DNA of 64,000 nt from Shewanella sp. MTB7 (GTDB lineage Bacteria > Pseudomonadota > Gammaproteobacteria > Enterobacterales > Shewanellaceae). Every line of letters starts with the position of its first letter. Positions within the stretch are counted from its first letter, which is position 1. The notes below the pieces were generated by a model. That model saw only the letters and a program-made list of their open reading frames with translations, ran no database searches and was not told the origin of the DNA. The DNA is taken from contig NZ_CP085636.1 in NCBI RefSeq assembly GCF_027571385.1, positions 4,282,001-4,346,000 of the forward strand, written 5' to 3'. A program made the position numbers and the translations under genes. Below, in pieces: positions 7,176 through 17,692 of this stretch.

Positions 7176-8393
7176 TCAGCGAGTTTTCCTCGGCTGCTCT
7201 GGCTCACGTAAATCATCCACAATATCTTTATAGAGCTCCGGATACTTATCTTCGACATAAGTATCGAGTGTTAACCTTTGTTCGACCAAACGGCTCTCTT
7301 GTTGCCAACGGCCCCATATTTGAGATTCACTGCCGACTAAATACTCTATTAATGCTTTAGGCTGAACAATATCGACGCTATCCTCCTCCATCATTAACTT
7401 TTGAGCAGTAAAAAGCTGTTGATCATATTGCGCGGCTAGATATTGAAATAGGCGTTGCTCATAGTAATGAGAAATTATCTCGGCATACTCGGCCAATATT
7501 GTTTCGTTGTGATCATCAACAATTACTACGGCCATCTTGTTGGCCTTGCAATCCCCTGGTGTATGGACATTGGTTTCACCCAACTGTAAACCCGTATCTA
7601 TATCGTCATAAAAACCGTATGAAACCAACTTGTATTGACGACATTGCTTTAGACTTCCAAAAGAGAAAATCGACCCTGATGGTGCAGGCTCAACATCCAA
7701 CCATCCTCGGCCATGATCAGAGCTAGTCCATGAGGCTGGCGGCTGATCTCTTTGGGAGCAAATAGAGTTCATCGAAGTCATATTGCCTAGCTTTTTATAA
7801 CAAGTTCGCACAAACTCAAATGCAGCGGGGTTGGTATAGGTCACTTCGACATCAATTGAAGCTTCATATTTAGACGCCCCAGGCGCAACGTCCACGACAG
7901 ATATATTACTGATCAGCACATCCGGTTCAGGCTCAGGTAGTGTGGATTGTTTGTAAGTCCCGATCTTACGCCACTTGGCATTTTTCCATTTACCACGCCA
8001 GTTTTTCTTTTCACAGTAACACCACACCTTAAACTTGTATTCAGTATCTGAATTCAAGCCCGTGGCGGTATAGCTATTTGGAATAGAAAAGTCTTCCACA
8101 CCACCACACACATTCAAGGTAGGAGTCTTGCGATAGCAAACTTTATAGTTAGCGCCTACGTGATTATAATTACCGCTGGGCACCGTCCAAGTGACTGATA
8201 TGGCACTATCATCACTACTCGTTGACCATACTGAACCAATTCCTCCTGCAGCATTGGCCCCACCACACATCATAAGAAGTAACAGCGATAAAGATAGCTT
8301 GCTGGCTCTGACACCTTGCTTAAATTTAGCCCTAATGCTTAGCATCGTCGCCACGGCGATCTGCCATATATCCACAGTTATATTATCCTTCAT
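7176..8393 (-). CDS. secreted fibronectin type III-like protein
   Basis: Start taken at ATG 8393 (405 aa), where GAGGG lies 8 nt upstream; the longer frame to 8471 would need TTG. An internal ATG at 8345 also just precedes the signal-like hydrophobic run (LSLSLLLLMMCGGANAAG), so the exact start is uncertain. After the signal peptide comes a domain with FN3 character (ISVTWTVPSG ... YKVCYRKTPT ... SYTATGLNSDTEYKFKVW). A proline/glutamate linker and a second beta-rich domain follow. The C-terminal ~100 residues are helical and charged. Several cysteines suggest disulfides. Probably periplasmic or extracellular; ligand unknown. Confidence 0.7.
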   Translation of the reverse strand: MKDNITVDIWQIAVATMLSIRAKFKQGVRASKLSLSLLLLMMCGGANAAGGIGSVWSTSSDDSAISVTWTVPSGNYNHVGANYKVCYRKTPTLNVCGGVEDFSIPNSYTATGLNSDTEYKFKVWCYCEKKNWRGKWKNAKWRKIGTYKQSTLPEPEPDVLISNISVVDVAPGASKYEASIDVEVTYTNPAAFEFVRTCYKKLGNMTSMNSICSQRDQPPASWTSSDHGRGWLDVEPAPSGSIFSFGSLKQCRQYKLVSYGFYDDIDTGLQLGETNVHTPGDCKANKMAVVIVDDHNETILAEYAEIISHYYEQRLFQYLAAQYDQQLFTAQKLMMEEDSVDIVQPKALIEYLVGSESQIWGRWQQESRLVEQRLTLDTYVEDKYPELYKDIVDDLREPEQPRKTR

Positions 8394-8576
8394 ACCCCTT
8401 GCCCTCTTTTGAAAACTAAAGTGCCAAGATATATTCATAATGCTGGAACACTGAAGCCATTTCCGGGGCAATACAGGGTGAATAAGGTAAATAATGGGAA
8501 AGAATTAACGAAACATGAGTTAGAAAGTCGTTAACGTTTGCCCCTGATTAGACCTGAATATGAAAAGCGAGAGATG

Positions 8577-9062
8577 ATACCAATTCCACTAAATAAGTGA
8601 TCAATTCAAGGCGCATTGATGAAAAAATGGTTGATCCCTTTTAAGTCAATGCAAAGCAGAAGTGGAATGCCTGAGTGGCTCACGTAGTGCGGAGGTCAAA
8701 GCCCTTTATGCTACGTTAGAGGCTTTCGATATACGACTGCACGGTCTATTTTGTTCCATACAAAATGAGACATTTCCTCCTTCCTTGGAGGTCAGATACA
8801 GAAGGTAGGGCGAAGCACGACTGAATGGATTCAGGAGGTAGAGTAACGCAGGAGCAGTTACCGAGGATGCCAAAGCCGAGAATAACTATTAGCTTCAAGC
8901 ATCTGTAAGCCACATGGATGTGGTGCATGTCGATATTGCACGACTATAGAGATATAGGAGGTAGAGCATTGTCAGAAATAAATGCCGAGGAGCAATATAT
9001 TGACCTTGCCTACAGGGCTTTGAACTCCCGCTGAAAGATCACATTATTAGTGGAATTGGTAT
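8577..9062. mobile_element. MITE-like element with 26-bp terminal inverted repeats
   Basis: The left end ATACCAATTCCACTAA.. (8577-8602) and right end (9037-9062) are inverted copies: 16 perfect outer bases, a short mismatch block, then GTGATC conserved. Outside bases TG/TA extend the symmetry. The 486-bp interior has no credible transposase, only short internal direct repeats (GGAGGTAGAG near 8834 and 8959, followed by CCGAGG). Non-autonomous elements of this form are common between genes in Shewanella and Vibrio relatives. It fills most of the gap 8394-9127. Confidence 0.75.
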
Positions 9063-9064
9063 TA

Positions 9065-9098
9065 AATATAAGGCCGCGAATAGACGGCCTTATATTTT
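9065..9098 (-). terminator. strong bidirectional terminator hairpin
   Basis: AATATAAGGCCG (9065-9076) and CGGCCTTATATT (9085-9096) form a perfect 12-bp stem with an 8-nt loop and T-rich tails on both strands. It lies 30 bp after the lipoprotein stop and abuts the MITE-like element. Confidence 0.8.
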
Positions 9099-9127
9099 GG
9101 ATTACTTAGCTGATCATATTTAGCGAA

Positions 9128-9619
9128 TTAATAGACTTTAGCGACAATTTTATCACTGACAATATTGCCTTTAGAGTCTTCAATCCACACGGTAGACTTA
9201 TATTTGCTGAGTTCGCCAGTCACATTGTATGTTTCATTTGCGATTGGATTGAATGATACGTTACCTGAAACTAACAAATTCTCACCAACCAAGGTTTGGC
9301 CATCAATCATAAACTGAACAAAACCAGCAATGGTAAATTGTTGCTCTTCGGTCATGACTGATCGAGTGACCATATAGGGCGTTATGACCTCTTTTCGGCC
9401 AGAGTTTTGTAGTCGAGTTCGGTAGCTAGCATTTTCAATTACCTTCTCATCTACCTGTGTCAATACAAAAAAGTGAGCCTTGGGTCCAGTGTGATGTTTA
9501 TATGTATCATTCACACTCGCCGTCGTCCCTGAATATCCCTCAGGTATTGATGACTGAAAACTCATACAACCCGCTAAGTTAAGTAAAATAATACTTATCG
9601 CAATACTTTTAAATTTCAC
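9128..9619 (-). CDS. hypothetical lipoprotein (163 aa)
   Basis: Unrecognised lipoprotein. Signal peptide residues 1-17 end in the lipobox LAGC (Cys18), so it is lipid-anchored after export; Met-Ser follows the Cys, with no Asp at +2, consistent with outer-membrane sorting. The mature part is beta-rich (FTIAGFVQFMIDGQTLVGEN, NVTGELSKYKSTVWIEDSKG), about 145 aa. It is monocistronic, with the promoter probably in the AT-rich stretch 9620-9890. Confidence 0.75.
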   Translation of the reverse strand: MKFKSIAISIILLNLAGCMSFQSSIPEGYSGTTASVNDTYKHHTGPKAHFFVLTQVDEKVIENASYRTRLQNSGRKEVITPYMVTRSVMTEEQQFTIAGFVQFMIDGQTLVGENLLVSGNVSFNPIANETYNVTGELSKYKSTVWIEDSKGNIVSDKIVAKVY

Positions 9620-10101
9620 GTTTAATTTACTCCATCAATTTAAAAAACCACACTTGTAATATGTATAATTTATTGATTTAGATGAATATGATAAACAACC
9701 TCTGTAAGCGTTATGCGAAATAGAAATCTGTTCGCGATCTTGAAATGTTATCTACATATTCAGCCAGTTACAATTTAACTCTACATGACGTTTTTTTACT
9801 TAACAAGTTCGAATTTGTATCATAATAGCAACCAATTCAACTTATTGCTAACATTCGTATTTGGTAATATATTTAAGAGCAAGCCCCCATGCTAGCTGCG
9901 AAGAAGTGCAACCCATTCGACAAAATAATCATGCAGAACTGGTGTTACGCAAAAAATACAGGTAGGGGAGTCATACCAACAAAAGACGCGGTGAATGGTA
10001 GACAAAAAATCTTCCACCATGGATGGCAATAAACTTGATGACAGAAACCTGATAGATGATAAAATGTCGACCAATTTTATTTTCAGTACTGGATATCGGT
10101 A
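9620..10101. other. intergenic region between lipoprotein and proS
   Basis: A 482-bp divergent gap. 9620-9890 is AT-rich and should hold promoters for both sides. 9890-10101 shows no convincing gene, repeat or riboswitch. The sequence preceding proS has GGATATCGGTA before the ATG. Nothing further can be supported. Confidence 0.4.
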
Positions 10102-11811
10102 ATGCGCGTTAGCAAGTACCTGCTTTCAACTCAAAAAGAGACCCCTGCAGATGCAGAAGTGGTCAGTCATCAATTAATGTTACGTGCCGGCATGATCCGT
10201 CGTAACGCTTCAGGCCTTTACAGCTGGTTACCGACAGGACTTCGCGTTCTGCGCAAGGTAGAAGCCATTGTCCGTGAAGAGATGAATAAAGCCGGTTCTG
10301 TTGAAATTCTTATGCCTATGGTTCAGCCTGCTGATCTTTGGGTTGAAACAGGCCGTCTTGAAAAATTTGGTCCTGAGCTGCTGCGTTTCCAAGACCGTCA
10401 CAACCGTGATTTCGTGCTTGGCCCAACTCACGAAGAAGTGATCACTGATATCGTGCGTAAAGAGGTCAACTCTTACAAGCAGTTGCCACTGAATCTATTT
10501 CAAATCCAAACTAAATTCCGCGATGAAGTGCGTCCACGTTTCGGTGTCATGCGTTCACGTGAATTCTTGATGAAAGATGCTTACTCTTTCCACTTAGATC
10601 AAGAGACGATGGATGAAACCTACGAGACAATGTTCCAGGCATATAGCAATATCCTTAATCGCCTAGGTCTAGCGTTCCGTCCAGTCATGGCTGACACAGG
10701 TTCTATCGGTGGCAGTATGTCACACGAGTTCCATGTATTAGCTAACAGCGGTGAAGACTTAATTGCTTACTCAACTGAGAGTGATTACGCAGCCAATGTC
10801 GAAAAATGTGAAGCACCAATGCCTTCTGAAACTCGCGCTGCTGCCACTCAAGAGATGAGCTTGGTTGATACGCCTAATGCAAAAACCATTGCAGAATTGG
10901 TTGAGCAACACGGTATCGCTATCGAAAAGACAGTAAAAACCCTTATCGTTAAAGGCGCAACAGAGGAAGCACCTTTAGTTGCCCTTGTTATTCGTGGTGA
11001 CCACGACCTTAACGAAGTTAAAGCTGAGAAAATTGCTGCAGTACTGACGCCGTTTGAATTTGCAGACGAAGCTGATATCCGTAAAGCGATTGGCACAGGT
11101 CCAGGTTCTATCGGTCCTGTTGGTCTTGAGATTCCTGTCTATATCGATCATGGCGTGAACGTGATGAGTGATTTTGGCGCAGGTGCAAACCAAGATAACA
11201 AACATCTGTTTGGGATCAACTGGGAACGCGATCTTCCACAGGCTGAAGTATTCGATCTCCGTAACATTATCGAAGGTGAGCCTAGCCCATGTGGTAAAGG
11301 CACAATCGCCCTACTTCGCGGTATTGAAGTCGGTCATATCTTCCAGCTTGGAGACAACTATTCTAAAGCCATGAACGCTAACGTACTCGATCACAACGGT
11401 AAGGCTAAGACCTTACTTATGGGTTGTTACGGTGTCGGCGTTAGCCGTATGGTTGCCGCTGCGATTGAGCAGAATCACGATGACCGCGGTATCACTTGGC
11501 CTGATGCGATTGCACCGTTCCGCGTTGGTATCTTACCAATGAACATGCATAAATCTCATCGCGTTCAAGATATGGCCGAACAGCTATATCAAGATCTGAA
11601 CGATGCGGGTATCGAAGTGCTGTTTGATGATCGTAAAGAGCGCGCTGGTGTGATGTTTGCCGACATGGAATTGATTGGCCTACCTCACGTTGTCGTGATC
11701 GGCGATCGTAACATAGATAACGGTGTATTTGAGTATAAGAACCGCCGCACCGGAGAGAAGCAAGAAGTCCCATTCGATCAAATTGTTGAGTTTTTAAAAT
11801 CAGCTAAATAA
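10102..11811 (+). CDS. proS: prolyl-tRNA synthetase
   Basis: Class II aminoacyl-tRNA synthetase that charges tRNA-Pro in the cytoplasm. At 569 aa it has the normal length of the bacterial type with the editing (INS) insertion between motifs 2 and 3. Motif 2 is in [21 protein letters not shown]. The editing domain spans roughly residues 220-400 ([16 protein letters not shown]). Motif 3 is [17 protein letters not shown], and the anticodon-binding domain begins near 470 ([10 protein letters not shown]). The start [15 protein letters not shown] is the usual N-terminus. Monocistronic, closed by a strong terminator. Confidence 0.98.
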   Translation: MRVSKYLLSTQKETPADAEVVSHQLMLRAGMIRRNASGLYSWLPTGLRVLRKVEAIVREEMNKAGSVEILMPMVQPADLWVETGRLEKFGPELLRFQDRHNRDFVLGPTHEEVITDIVRKEVNSYKQLPLNLFQIQTKFRDEVRPRFGVMRSREFLMKDAYSFHLDQETMDETYETMFQAYSNILNRLGLAFRPVMADTGSIGGSMSHEFHVLANSGEDLIAYSTESDYAANVEKCEAPMPSETRAAATQEMSLVDTPNAKTIAELVEQHGIAIEKTVKTLIVKGATEEAPLVALVIRGDHDLNEVKAEKIAAVLTPFEFADEADIRKAIGTGPGSIGPVGLEIPVYIDHGVNVMSDFGAGANQDNKHLFGINWERDLPQAEVFDLRNIIEGEPSPCGKGTIALLRGIEVGHIFQLGDNYSKAMNANVLDHNGKAKTLLMGCYGVGVSRMVAAAIEQNHDDRGITWPDAIAPFRVGILPMNMHKSHRVQDMAEQLYQDLNDAGIEVLFDDRKERAGVMFADMELIGLPHVVVIGDRNIDNGVFEYKNRRTGEKQEVPFDQIVEFLKSAK

Positions 11812-11845
11812 ACTTTATCTTTTAGATAGTTTTTCTAGCTCCGTT

Positions 11846-11880
11846 AATAATGCCACTCAATTGAGTGGCATTATTTTTTA
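11846..11880 (+). terminator. proS terminator
   Basis: AATAATGCCACTC-AATT-GAGTGGCATTATT forms a perfect 13-bp stem, followed by TTTTA. It lies 35 bp after the proS stop and may also serve the convergent deacylase gene. Confidence 0.9.
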
Positions 11881-11897
11881 CAGAGAATTGGGATACG

Positions 11898-13490
11898 CTA
11901 CCTCAACACCTCTCCGGCTAATGTGCCTGTATATTGCTGTTTGTCTATCGCTAGCTGGCCATTGATGAGTACAGTTTCAACCCCTGTTGAGTAACGGTTC
12001 CAGTGAGAAAAATCAGCTTGTGCACGGTAGTTCTCTGTATCTAGAATAACAATATCAGCAAACATACCGACGCCCAGCTCCCCTCTGTTTTTCAAACCTA
12101 ATATCTCTGCGGTTTTAGTTGAGCTCTGGTAGATAAACGCCTCAAGGGTTAACAGCGGATTGTGCTTAACATATTGCTGGTATTTTTGCGGGAATGAAGC
12201 GTATTTTCTCGGGTGACCATCGGTGCCATCTGATGAGGTAACCACCCAAGGTTTAACGATAAAGTTCTCTAGATCTTGCTCTGACATATTGAAAGAAGCC
12301 ACCCTCACCTCACCACGTTGCACCAGTTCAATTGCCGTATCCACTTCAGATTTCCCCAGTGCTATAGCTATCTGTTCTAAGGTTTTTCCGACCAATTGTT
12401 GATCCTTAAATGCCGTAATAAGCAGGGCTTTACCACCGCCTCGTCGGCGCAAGTTCTCAGTGATCTTACTATTGAGTTGCTGATATAAATGAGGGGTATT
12501 TAAGCGTTCGAAAAAGGCTTTCTGTGAATCCGCCATCACCCATTTAGGCATAACGGCATTATGTAACTTGGTGCCAGATGCAAGCCAAGGGTATTGATCC
12601 GCCGAAATAGAGATGCCCTGAGATTGCGCCAACTCTACCTTGGCAATAACAGCCTCACTTTGTCCCCATACATCGACTCCCAGTGCTTTTAAATGAGCAA
12701 GGTGCAGATGAATATTGGCCTGCTTTGCAATCGCAATCGCTTCATCAACGGCGGATAATAAACCGATACTAAAACTACTCTCATCACGCAGGTGAGTGTC
12801 ATAGATGCCATGATATCGAGCAGCCACTTTCGCCAATGCAATCACCTCATCGGTGTCGGCATAGTTCTGTGGTACATAGTAAAGCCCAGCTGAAAACCCC
12901 AAAGCCCCCTGTTCCATCGCCTGTTCAACCAGTGACTTCATGCCATTAAGTTCTGTTGTGGTGGACTTTCGCTTTGCTTTGCCCATCACTTGTTGGCGCA
13001 CAGCGCCATGGCCCACCAGCATGCCCACATTGGTGCCAATGCCATTGACTAACAAATGTTTACTGAGCTTATCAATATTGGCACTGCCATCACCATCATT
13101 GCCCACGATAACCGTAGTCACGCCTTGAGTTAGATAATTGAGGTTATGATTATTATCGTGACTTTTAAGCTCGGCTAAGGCATGGGTATGGGGATCGACA
13201 AAGCCTGGGCTCACCACTTTGCCTTTGGCATCAATAACTCTTTTCGCCTTTACTTGTTTACTTCCTCTTGGATAGATATCACAAATGATGGCGCCACAAA
13301 CCGCTAAATCCATTAACTCTAAGCGTTTATTTTTACTATTAAACACCTGACCTGAGTGGATCAAAATATCCACCTCAGCAAGCTCAGTGGATGATTGACG
13401 CGGTAATGGGCTCTCACTTGAACATCCCACCAAAGCGGGCAGCAAGACTAAGATAAGTAAGTACGGATTTCTAATCATATCAAGGTTCAC
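11898..13490 (-). CDS. N-acyl-D-amino-acid deacylase family lipoprotein
   Basis: Amidohydrolase_3-type enzyme, 530 aa, expected to hydrolyse N-acyl-D-amino acids or D-residue peptides to free D-amino acids. It has a signal peptide with lipobox LVGC (Cys23), so it is an envelope lipoprotein rather than the cytosolic D-aminoacylase form. Metal-binding HTH occurs at 101-103 (GFVDPHTHA). HLAHLKALG carries further metal ligands, and SSDGTDGHPRKYASFP holds the late Asp typical of the family. The ATG overlaps the stop of the upstream M14 peptidase gene (ATGA), so the two are translationally coupled. Genomic context (dgcN/dgcA, TonB receptor) points to D-glutamate-containing substrates; that is inference. 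Confidence 0.88.
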   Translation of the reverse strand: MNLDMIRNPYLLILVLLPALVGCSSESPLPRQSSTELAEVDILIHSGQVFNSKNKRLELMDLAVCGAIICDIYPRGSKQVKAKRVIDAKGKVVSPGFVDPHTHALAELKSHDNNHNLNYLTQGVTTVIVGNDGDGSANIDKLSKHLLVNGIGTNVGMLVGHGAVRQQVMGKAKRKSTTTELNGMKSLVEQAMEQGALGFSAGLYYVPQNYADTDEVIALAKVAARYHGIYDTHLRDESSFSIGLLSAVDEAIAIAKQANIHLHLAHLKALGVDVWGQSEAVIAKVELAQSQGISISADQYPWLASGTKLHNAVMPKWVMADSQKAFFERLNTPHLYQQLNSKITENLRRRGGGKALLITAFKDQQLVGKTLEQIAIALGKSEVDTAIELVQRGEVRVASFNMSEQDLENFIVKPWVVTSSDGTDGHPRKYASFPQKYQQYVKHNPLLTLEAFIYQSSTKTAEILGLKNRGELGVGMFADIVILDTENYRAQADFSHWNRYSTGVETVLINGQLAIDKQQYTGTLAGEVLR

Positions 13491-14668
13491 TCTACTGGTT
13501 TCGAAGCGAGCATGGTCTGCATCAGGCTGTTTGCGGCATTAATCGCGAGGTTATCGATAAAGCGTCTGTTAGTGTTATCCCCCACCTCATAGGTGATGGC
13601 ATGGACTCGATACTTGTCGGCAATATACTGCTTAAATACACCCATATCTGGATTGTTACCAGGTTGTTGAACCACCTTAAAACTGGCGTATTGGCTGTCT
13701 AAATCACCTAACCAGTGCTCTACCATCTGTGGGTTTTGTAACCCGTAATCCTTTGGCATGGTATAGAAGATATCTTTTCGAGTGGAATGAAAATCCACCG
13801 CAAAGTGAACCTTGTCTCCCGACGCAATCAAACGTTCAAGATAGCTTGCCACGACACGGGTTTCTGCCTGCTTAAATTTGCCCCAATCTCTGTTCAAATC
13901 AATGCCATTGGCATTATGACGCCAATTACCCACCTCTACGCCGTCAGGGTTCAAATTTGGAATGATGACAATGTTAAATCTCTGTCTAAACTGCTTAGCA
14001 AGTTGAGTGTTCGACAGTAACACCTCACTAAAGGGAAACAGTGCCATGGCGCCTGTCAGCTCGGGCGGATGTTGACGACCGAGTACCAATAGCCACTCCT
14101 TAGCCTCTTTGTTAGTATTCACTTCTAGCTTCATAATAGGACGCTGCTCAGTAGACAAACCAAGTAGCTCATGGCTTGCCTGCCCTTGAGCCATTAACGC
14201 CTCCCCCCAATATAGATAATCTTGATTATCAATGATCTCTTGGCCTGCCACCCAAATAGGTTGGTCAGTGGCAGTAAAGTGCATCTTTAACTGTTGATTT
14301 CTCAACGTGTATTCTTTAAGTGACCAGCTCTCACCGTCACGGCTTACTTTGGGTAAATATCGATGCTTGCCCCCTTCAACCTCCATCACAATATCCACCT
14401 CTTGGGGGGAGTCGGTCACCAACTTAAAGGCGTACCAAGCACTGTCATTAATCGGTGTATTTTCAGGGCTTAAGGTCAGTAAAAATCGTGTTTCACTGAG
14501 CTGCTGACAACGGTCAAGCCGACCCGTTGAAAAGTCAGTATCAAACTTAACATTGTCGAACTGACAGCGATTGTTGGTAGCAGTAGAGGCGCTCTGGCAA
14601 GCGGTAAAAAAAAGCAGGGATAATGCAATATAAAAAACAGTCGTAACTAATTTATAGGGTAGCAACAT
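13487..14668 (-). CDS. M14-family zinc carboxypeptidase, lipoprotein
   Basis: Metallocarboxypeptidase, 393 aa from ATG 14668, chosen because AGG lies 8-10 nt upstream and the product starts directly with a lipoprotein signal (lipobox FTAC). A longer frame begins at 14710. An N-terminal beta domain (to about residue 140) precedes the catalytic domain. Zinc ligands appear in GRQHPPELTG (H-x-x-E type) and DFHSTRKD. Substrate-binding NPDGVEVGNWRHNANGIDLNRDW is intact. The catalytic Glu is in ITYEVGD. M14 members with this layout can remove gamma-D-Glu-linked residues from peptidoglycan peptides; here that is inferred from neighbours. It lies downstream of the TonB receptor and is coupled to the deacylase gene. 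Confidence 0.85.
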   Translation of the reverse strand: MLLPYKLVTTVFYIALSLLFFTACQSASTATNNRCQFDNVKFDTDFSTGRLDRCQQLSETRFLLTLSPENTPINDSAWYAFKLVTDSPQEVDIVMEVEGGKHRYLPKVSRDGESWSLKEYTLRNQQLKMHFTATDQPIWVAGQEIIDNQDYLYWGEALMAQGQASHELLGLSTEQRPIMKLEVNTNKEAKEWLLVLGRQHPPELTGAMALFPFSEVLLSNTQLAKQFRQRFNIVIIPNLNPDGVEVGNWRHNANGIDLNRDWGKFKQAETRVVASYLERLIASGDKVHFAVDFHSTRKDIFYTMPKDYGLQNPQMVEHWLGDLDSQYASFKVVQQPGNNPDMGVFKQYIADKYRVHAITYEVGDNTNRRFIDNLAINAANSLMQTMLASKPVE

Positions 14669-14723
14669 AACAGGACCTATATGCAAAGAAGCATGGCCCA
14701 AAAGGGCCATGCTTTAAATCAAG

Positions 14724-17576
14724 CTAGAATGACTTACTAAAGCTCATGTAAAAATATCGACCACGGTTTGAATGCAAACTGCCGAAGTAACCATGCGCTA
14801 ACTCATCGGCCAAAGGTGGCTGTTCATCAGTGATATTTCTGACGCCTAAACGCAGCTTACTATTATCAAGGAAATGAGCCCCTTTAAAGCGATAATCAGC
14901 ATAAAGGTTAATGGTTTCAAAGTTGTCGACGGGCAGCTTAATGACCTCATCATTGTCATCGGTATAGGTGGTACTTGTATCAATCACATCACTGATATAG
15001 TTGTAACTTACCCCTGCACCGATTTGATCTAAACGCCAATTAATTTCAGCTCTTCCACGCCACTCAGGGCGGCCATTTTCTTTGATTAGGTCACCCGCAC
15101 CCGCTACGGTTCTATCAGCAGGAACCGCTGGATTACCCGCCTCCTGCGCCGCAATCAGCTCAGCTGAAATGGGGTCTGCATCCTGATAAAACTTAATCAG
15201 ATGAGCCACATTAGCTGAGAAATCCCATTCACCGATATCCGTTTCGAGTGAATATAGGAAACTGAAATCAACACCTTCAATATCACGAATGTTCAGGTTT
15301 AAATAATCGTTATTGATCTGTATCACTTCCATGGTGCTGTCATCACGGATCACCGCAGGATTTGATGATCCTTGACTGCGAAGTAGTGAGTCATAGAGCA
15401 GATGAGACGAGCCAGGTAAGATACCGACAATGTTCTTCTGCTCTATCTGCCAGTAATCTGCCGTAAAGGTAAAATTACTGGTTGGGTTAAACACAAAACC
15501 AATTGAGCTATTCACCGACTCTTCTGGTTTTAGATCGGTGGAGCCGCTGCGAATATCGATGATGCCATAAGTCTCATCCAATATAGGATCATAGAGTCCA
15601 TTACTTCTTGGCACCCCTTCGGCACTCACTTGTGGCAGACCTGGCGCTCTAAATCCACCAGCATAAGAAGCACGAATACTTAACCAATCAATCGGTTCCC
15701 AGTAAAGCGCTACTTTAGGTTTAGCGGCCGAGCCCACATCGGAGAAATGTTCATAACGTCCAGCTATCTGTAACTCGATGTATTGTGAATAAGAATCCAA
15801 TAGCGGGATTAACAGCTCAGCATAAACTGAGGCAACGTTTCTTGCGGCATCTGAGTTTGGCGTATGACTTGAACCCAAAACATCGCTGCCAGAAAGTTCT
15901 TCGCCGGTGACCGAGTCAATAAAAGGGTTACTGCCATTTAACAGAGGATCACGAATATCTTCAAAGGTTTCTCTGCGGTATTCCACACCCATCGCAAGCC
16001 CTATATCACCTGAAGGCAAGCTCCAGAGTTGACCGTTACTCACCTTAAAGTCCACCGACGCTAAGCTCGTTTTCCCGTCACGTTGCACATCAACCATAAA
16101 CTGATCGATCACCCCTTGAGGGTTTAACGTTCCATCCCCTGCATTGAGATTATTGATATCCCCGCCGTTAAAGATATTGTAAGCAAGATCAGGATTGGTA
16201 CTGTTTACCGCGGCTTGAAATTTACTTGCCTGCACACGATTAGCAATATCGTTAGTTTCAGCTGCTGTATAGAACATCGCACTGTTCCAGTCCCAGTCAC
16301 CAAAGTTGCCATCAAAACCTGCCAGAATACGGTAACTGGTATTTTCCACATGAATCATTCTCGGCCCTGCATCTATCGGACGATAACGTCGAACGTCCAC
16401 ATCCTCTCCAAACGGGTTGTAGTAGGCATTCTCATCGATGGTAAATCTCTGAGCCGTTAAGTTACCAGCCTGCTCACGGGTTCGTTCTGAATTAGCCTTG
16501 TAATAAGTAACTTCTGAAAAGAACTCCAGAGAATCACTTAACTCATGGGTTGCGTAACCATAGAAGTTGAGTCTATCGACATCTGAAACCAAAGAGCGGG
16601 TGGTACCACGATCGAAACGCAACTCTCTTGATAGGCTGCCTTTATCGGCGCAGATCCCATTGCCTAGATCCTGAACACATCCATCCATGCTGTCGGGCTG
16701 AATGTGAAAAGTTTTTAACGAACCACTTCTAAACTCCCCCCAAGGAGTTGTGGTGGTACGGTTATCAAGCTGAGTATCACCAATAAAGCCTGCGGGCAGT
16801 GTAGGATACTCACGTAGATCATGGCTTTTGGCATAATCTCGCTCAGATGCCATCATGCCTTCTCTGTCAAAATAACTTAATGAGCCAGTAAGGTGGGTCT
16901 TGCCTTCGTTAAGTGATACCCCGCCTAAATAGCTTACTGTTCCTTCCCGCAAAGAGGTGCCTTCAGAACCCCCATAGGAGAAAGAAACTTTATGTCCTTC
17001 ATAGTCATCTTTTAATTTATAGTTAACCACGCCAGCAACGGCATCTGAGCCATAAATAGCAGCGGCACCATCACGCAACACCTCTACTGAACGCAAACCA
17101 GAAATAGGAAGTGCGTTTGAGTTAACCGTTGTGACTGGCACAAAGTTTTCGGTCTGAGTGCCTGGATGAGTAACAACACGACGACCATTGAGCAAGGTTA
17201 AGGTATTGCCAGTCCCTAGCCCCCTAAGGTTGATCGACGCCACATCTCCGCGGGCATCATTAACGCCACCATTACCAGTTGACGCGCCAAAATTAACCTC
17301 CCCCATCTGCGGAATTTGGCGTAAAAGGTCATCGCCTGACATCGCCATTGTGTTTTCAATATCTTCCTCTGTCAGTGTGGTCACAGGGAGTGAGCCACTG
17401 TCGACAGCACGTTTAATGTTGGAGCCAACCACACTCACACGTTCAATCGATTTCTCCGCAGTCTGTTTATCTTCTTCCTCAGCAGCTAGCGCATTTGCCG
17501 CTAATGCACTGCATAGGCAGGCACTTAAATAACTTAATTTCAGTCCAACACCATAGCTCTTCTTATTATTGTTCAT
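14724..17576 (-). CDS. TonB-dependent outer-membrane receptor
   Basis: Energy-dependent outer-membrane importer of 950 aa. The signal peptide ends near ANALAAEEE. A TonB-box-like IERVSVVGSNI is followed by the plug (LPVTTLTEEDIENT ... LRGLGTGNTLTLLNGRRVV ... VEVLRDGAAAIYGSDAVAGVVNY). The 22-strand barrel ends in the expected terminal Phe (FYMSFSKSF). The plug sequence is of the large oligopeptide/carbohydrate-type group rather than a siderophore receptor. It is the first gene of an operon with the M14 peptidase and the deacylase. The promoter lies in the divergent gap with the NhaC gene, which carries a 19-bp palindrome. The ligand is probably a peptide released from cell-wall material (inference). 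Confidence 0.93.
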   Translation of the reverse strand: MNNNKKSYGVGLKLSYLSACLCSALAANALAAEEEDKQTAEKSIERVSVVGSNIKRAVDSGSLPVTTLTEEDIENTMAMSGDDLLRQIPQMGEVNFGASTGNGGVNDARGDVASINLRGLGTGNTLTLLNGRRVVTHPGTQTENFVPVTTVNSNALPISGLRSVEVLRDGAAAIYGSDAVAGVVNYKLKDDYEGHKVSFSYGGSEGTSLREGTVSYLGGVSLNEGKTHLTGSLSYFDREGMMASERDYAKSHDLREYPTLPAGFIGDTQLDNRTTTTPWGEFRSGSLKTFHIQPDSMDGCVQDLGNGICADKGSLSRELRFDRGTTRSLVSDVDRLNFYGYATHELSDSLEFFSEVTYYKANSERTREQAGNLTAQRFTIDENAYYNPFGEDVDVRRYRPIDAGPRMIHVENTSYRILAGFDGNFGDWDWNSAMFYTAAETNDIANRVQASKFQAAVNSTNPDLAYNIFNGGDINNLNAGDGTLNPQGVIDQFMVDVQRDGKTSLASVDFKVSNGQLWSLPSGDIGLAMGVEYRRETFEDIRDPLLNGSNPFIDSVTGEELSGSDVLGSSHTPNSDAARNVASVYAELLIPLLDSYSQYIELQIAGRYEHFSDVGSAAKPKVALYWEPIDWLSIRASYAGGFRAPGLPQVSAEGVPRSNGLYDPILDETYGIIDIRSGSTDLKPEESVNSSIGFVFNPTSNFTFTADYWQIEQKNIVGILPGSSHLLYDSLLRSQGSSNPAVIRDDSTMEVIQINNDYLNLNIRDIEGVDFSFLYSLETDIGEWDFSANVAHLIKFYQDADPISAELIAAQEAGNPAVPADRTVAGAGDLIKENGRPEWRGRAEINWRLDQIGAGVSYNYISDVIDTSTTYTDDNDEVIKLPVDNFETINLYADYRFKGAHFLDNSKLRLGVRNITDEQPPLADELAHGYFGSLHSNRGRYFYMSFSKSF

Positions 17577-17692
17577 TTAGCTTTTCCCTTCCTATTTTAC
17601 CTAGCTCACTTCATACCGGCTTTATCTGTTATTTCCTGACACTTACACTGAATAAACTCAGATAACATTACAAATACCAGTTGCTAACCATG

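Noticed and set aside
8746..8928. 60-codon minus-strand frame inside the MITE-like element
   Set aside because: No ribosome-binding site or family resemblance; it lies entirely within a non-coding repetitive element.
9892..10074. 60-codon minus-strand frame upstream of proS
   Set aside because: No start signal, composition unlike a protein, lies in the proS promoter region.
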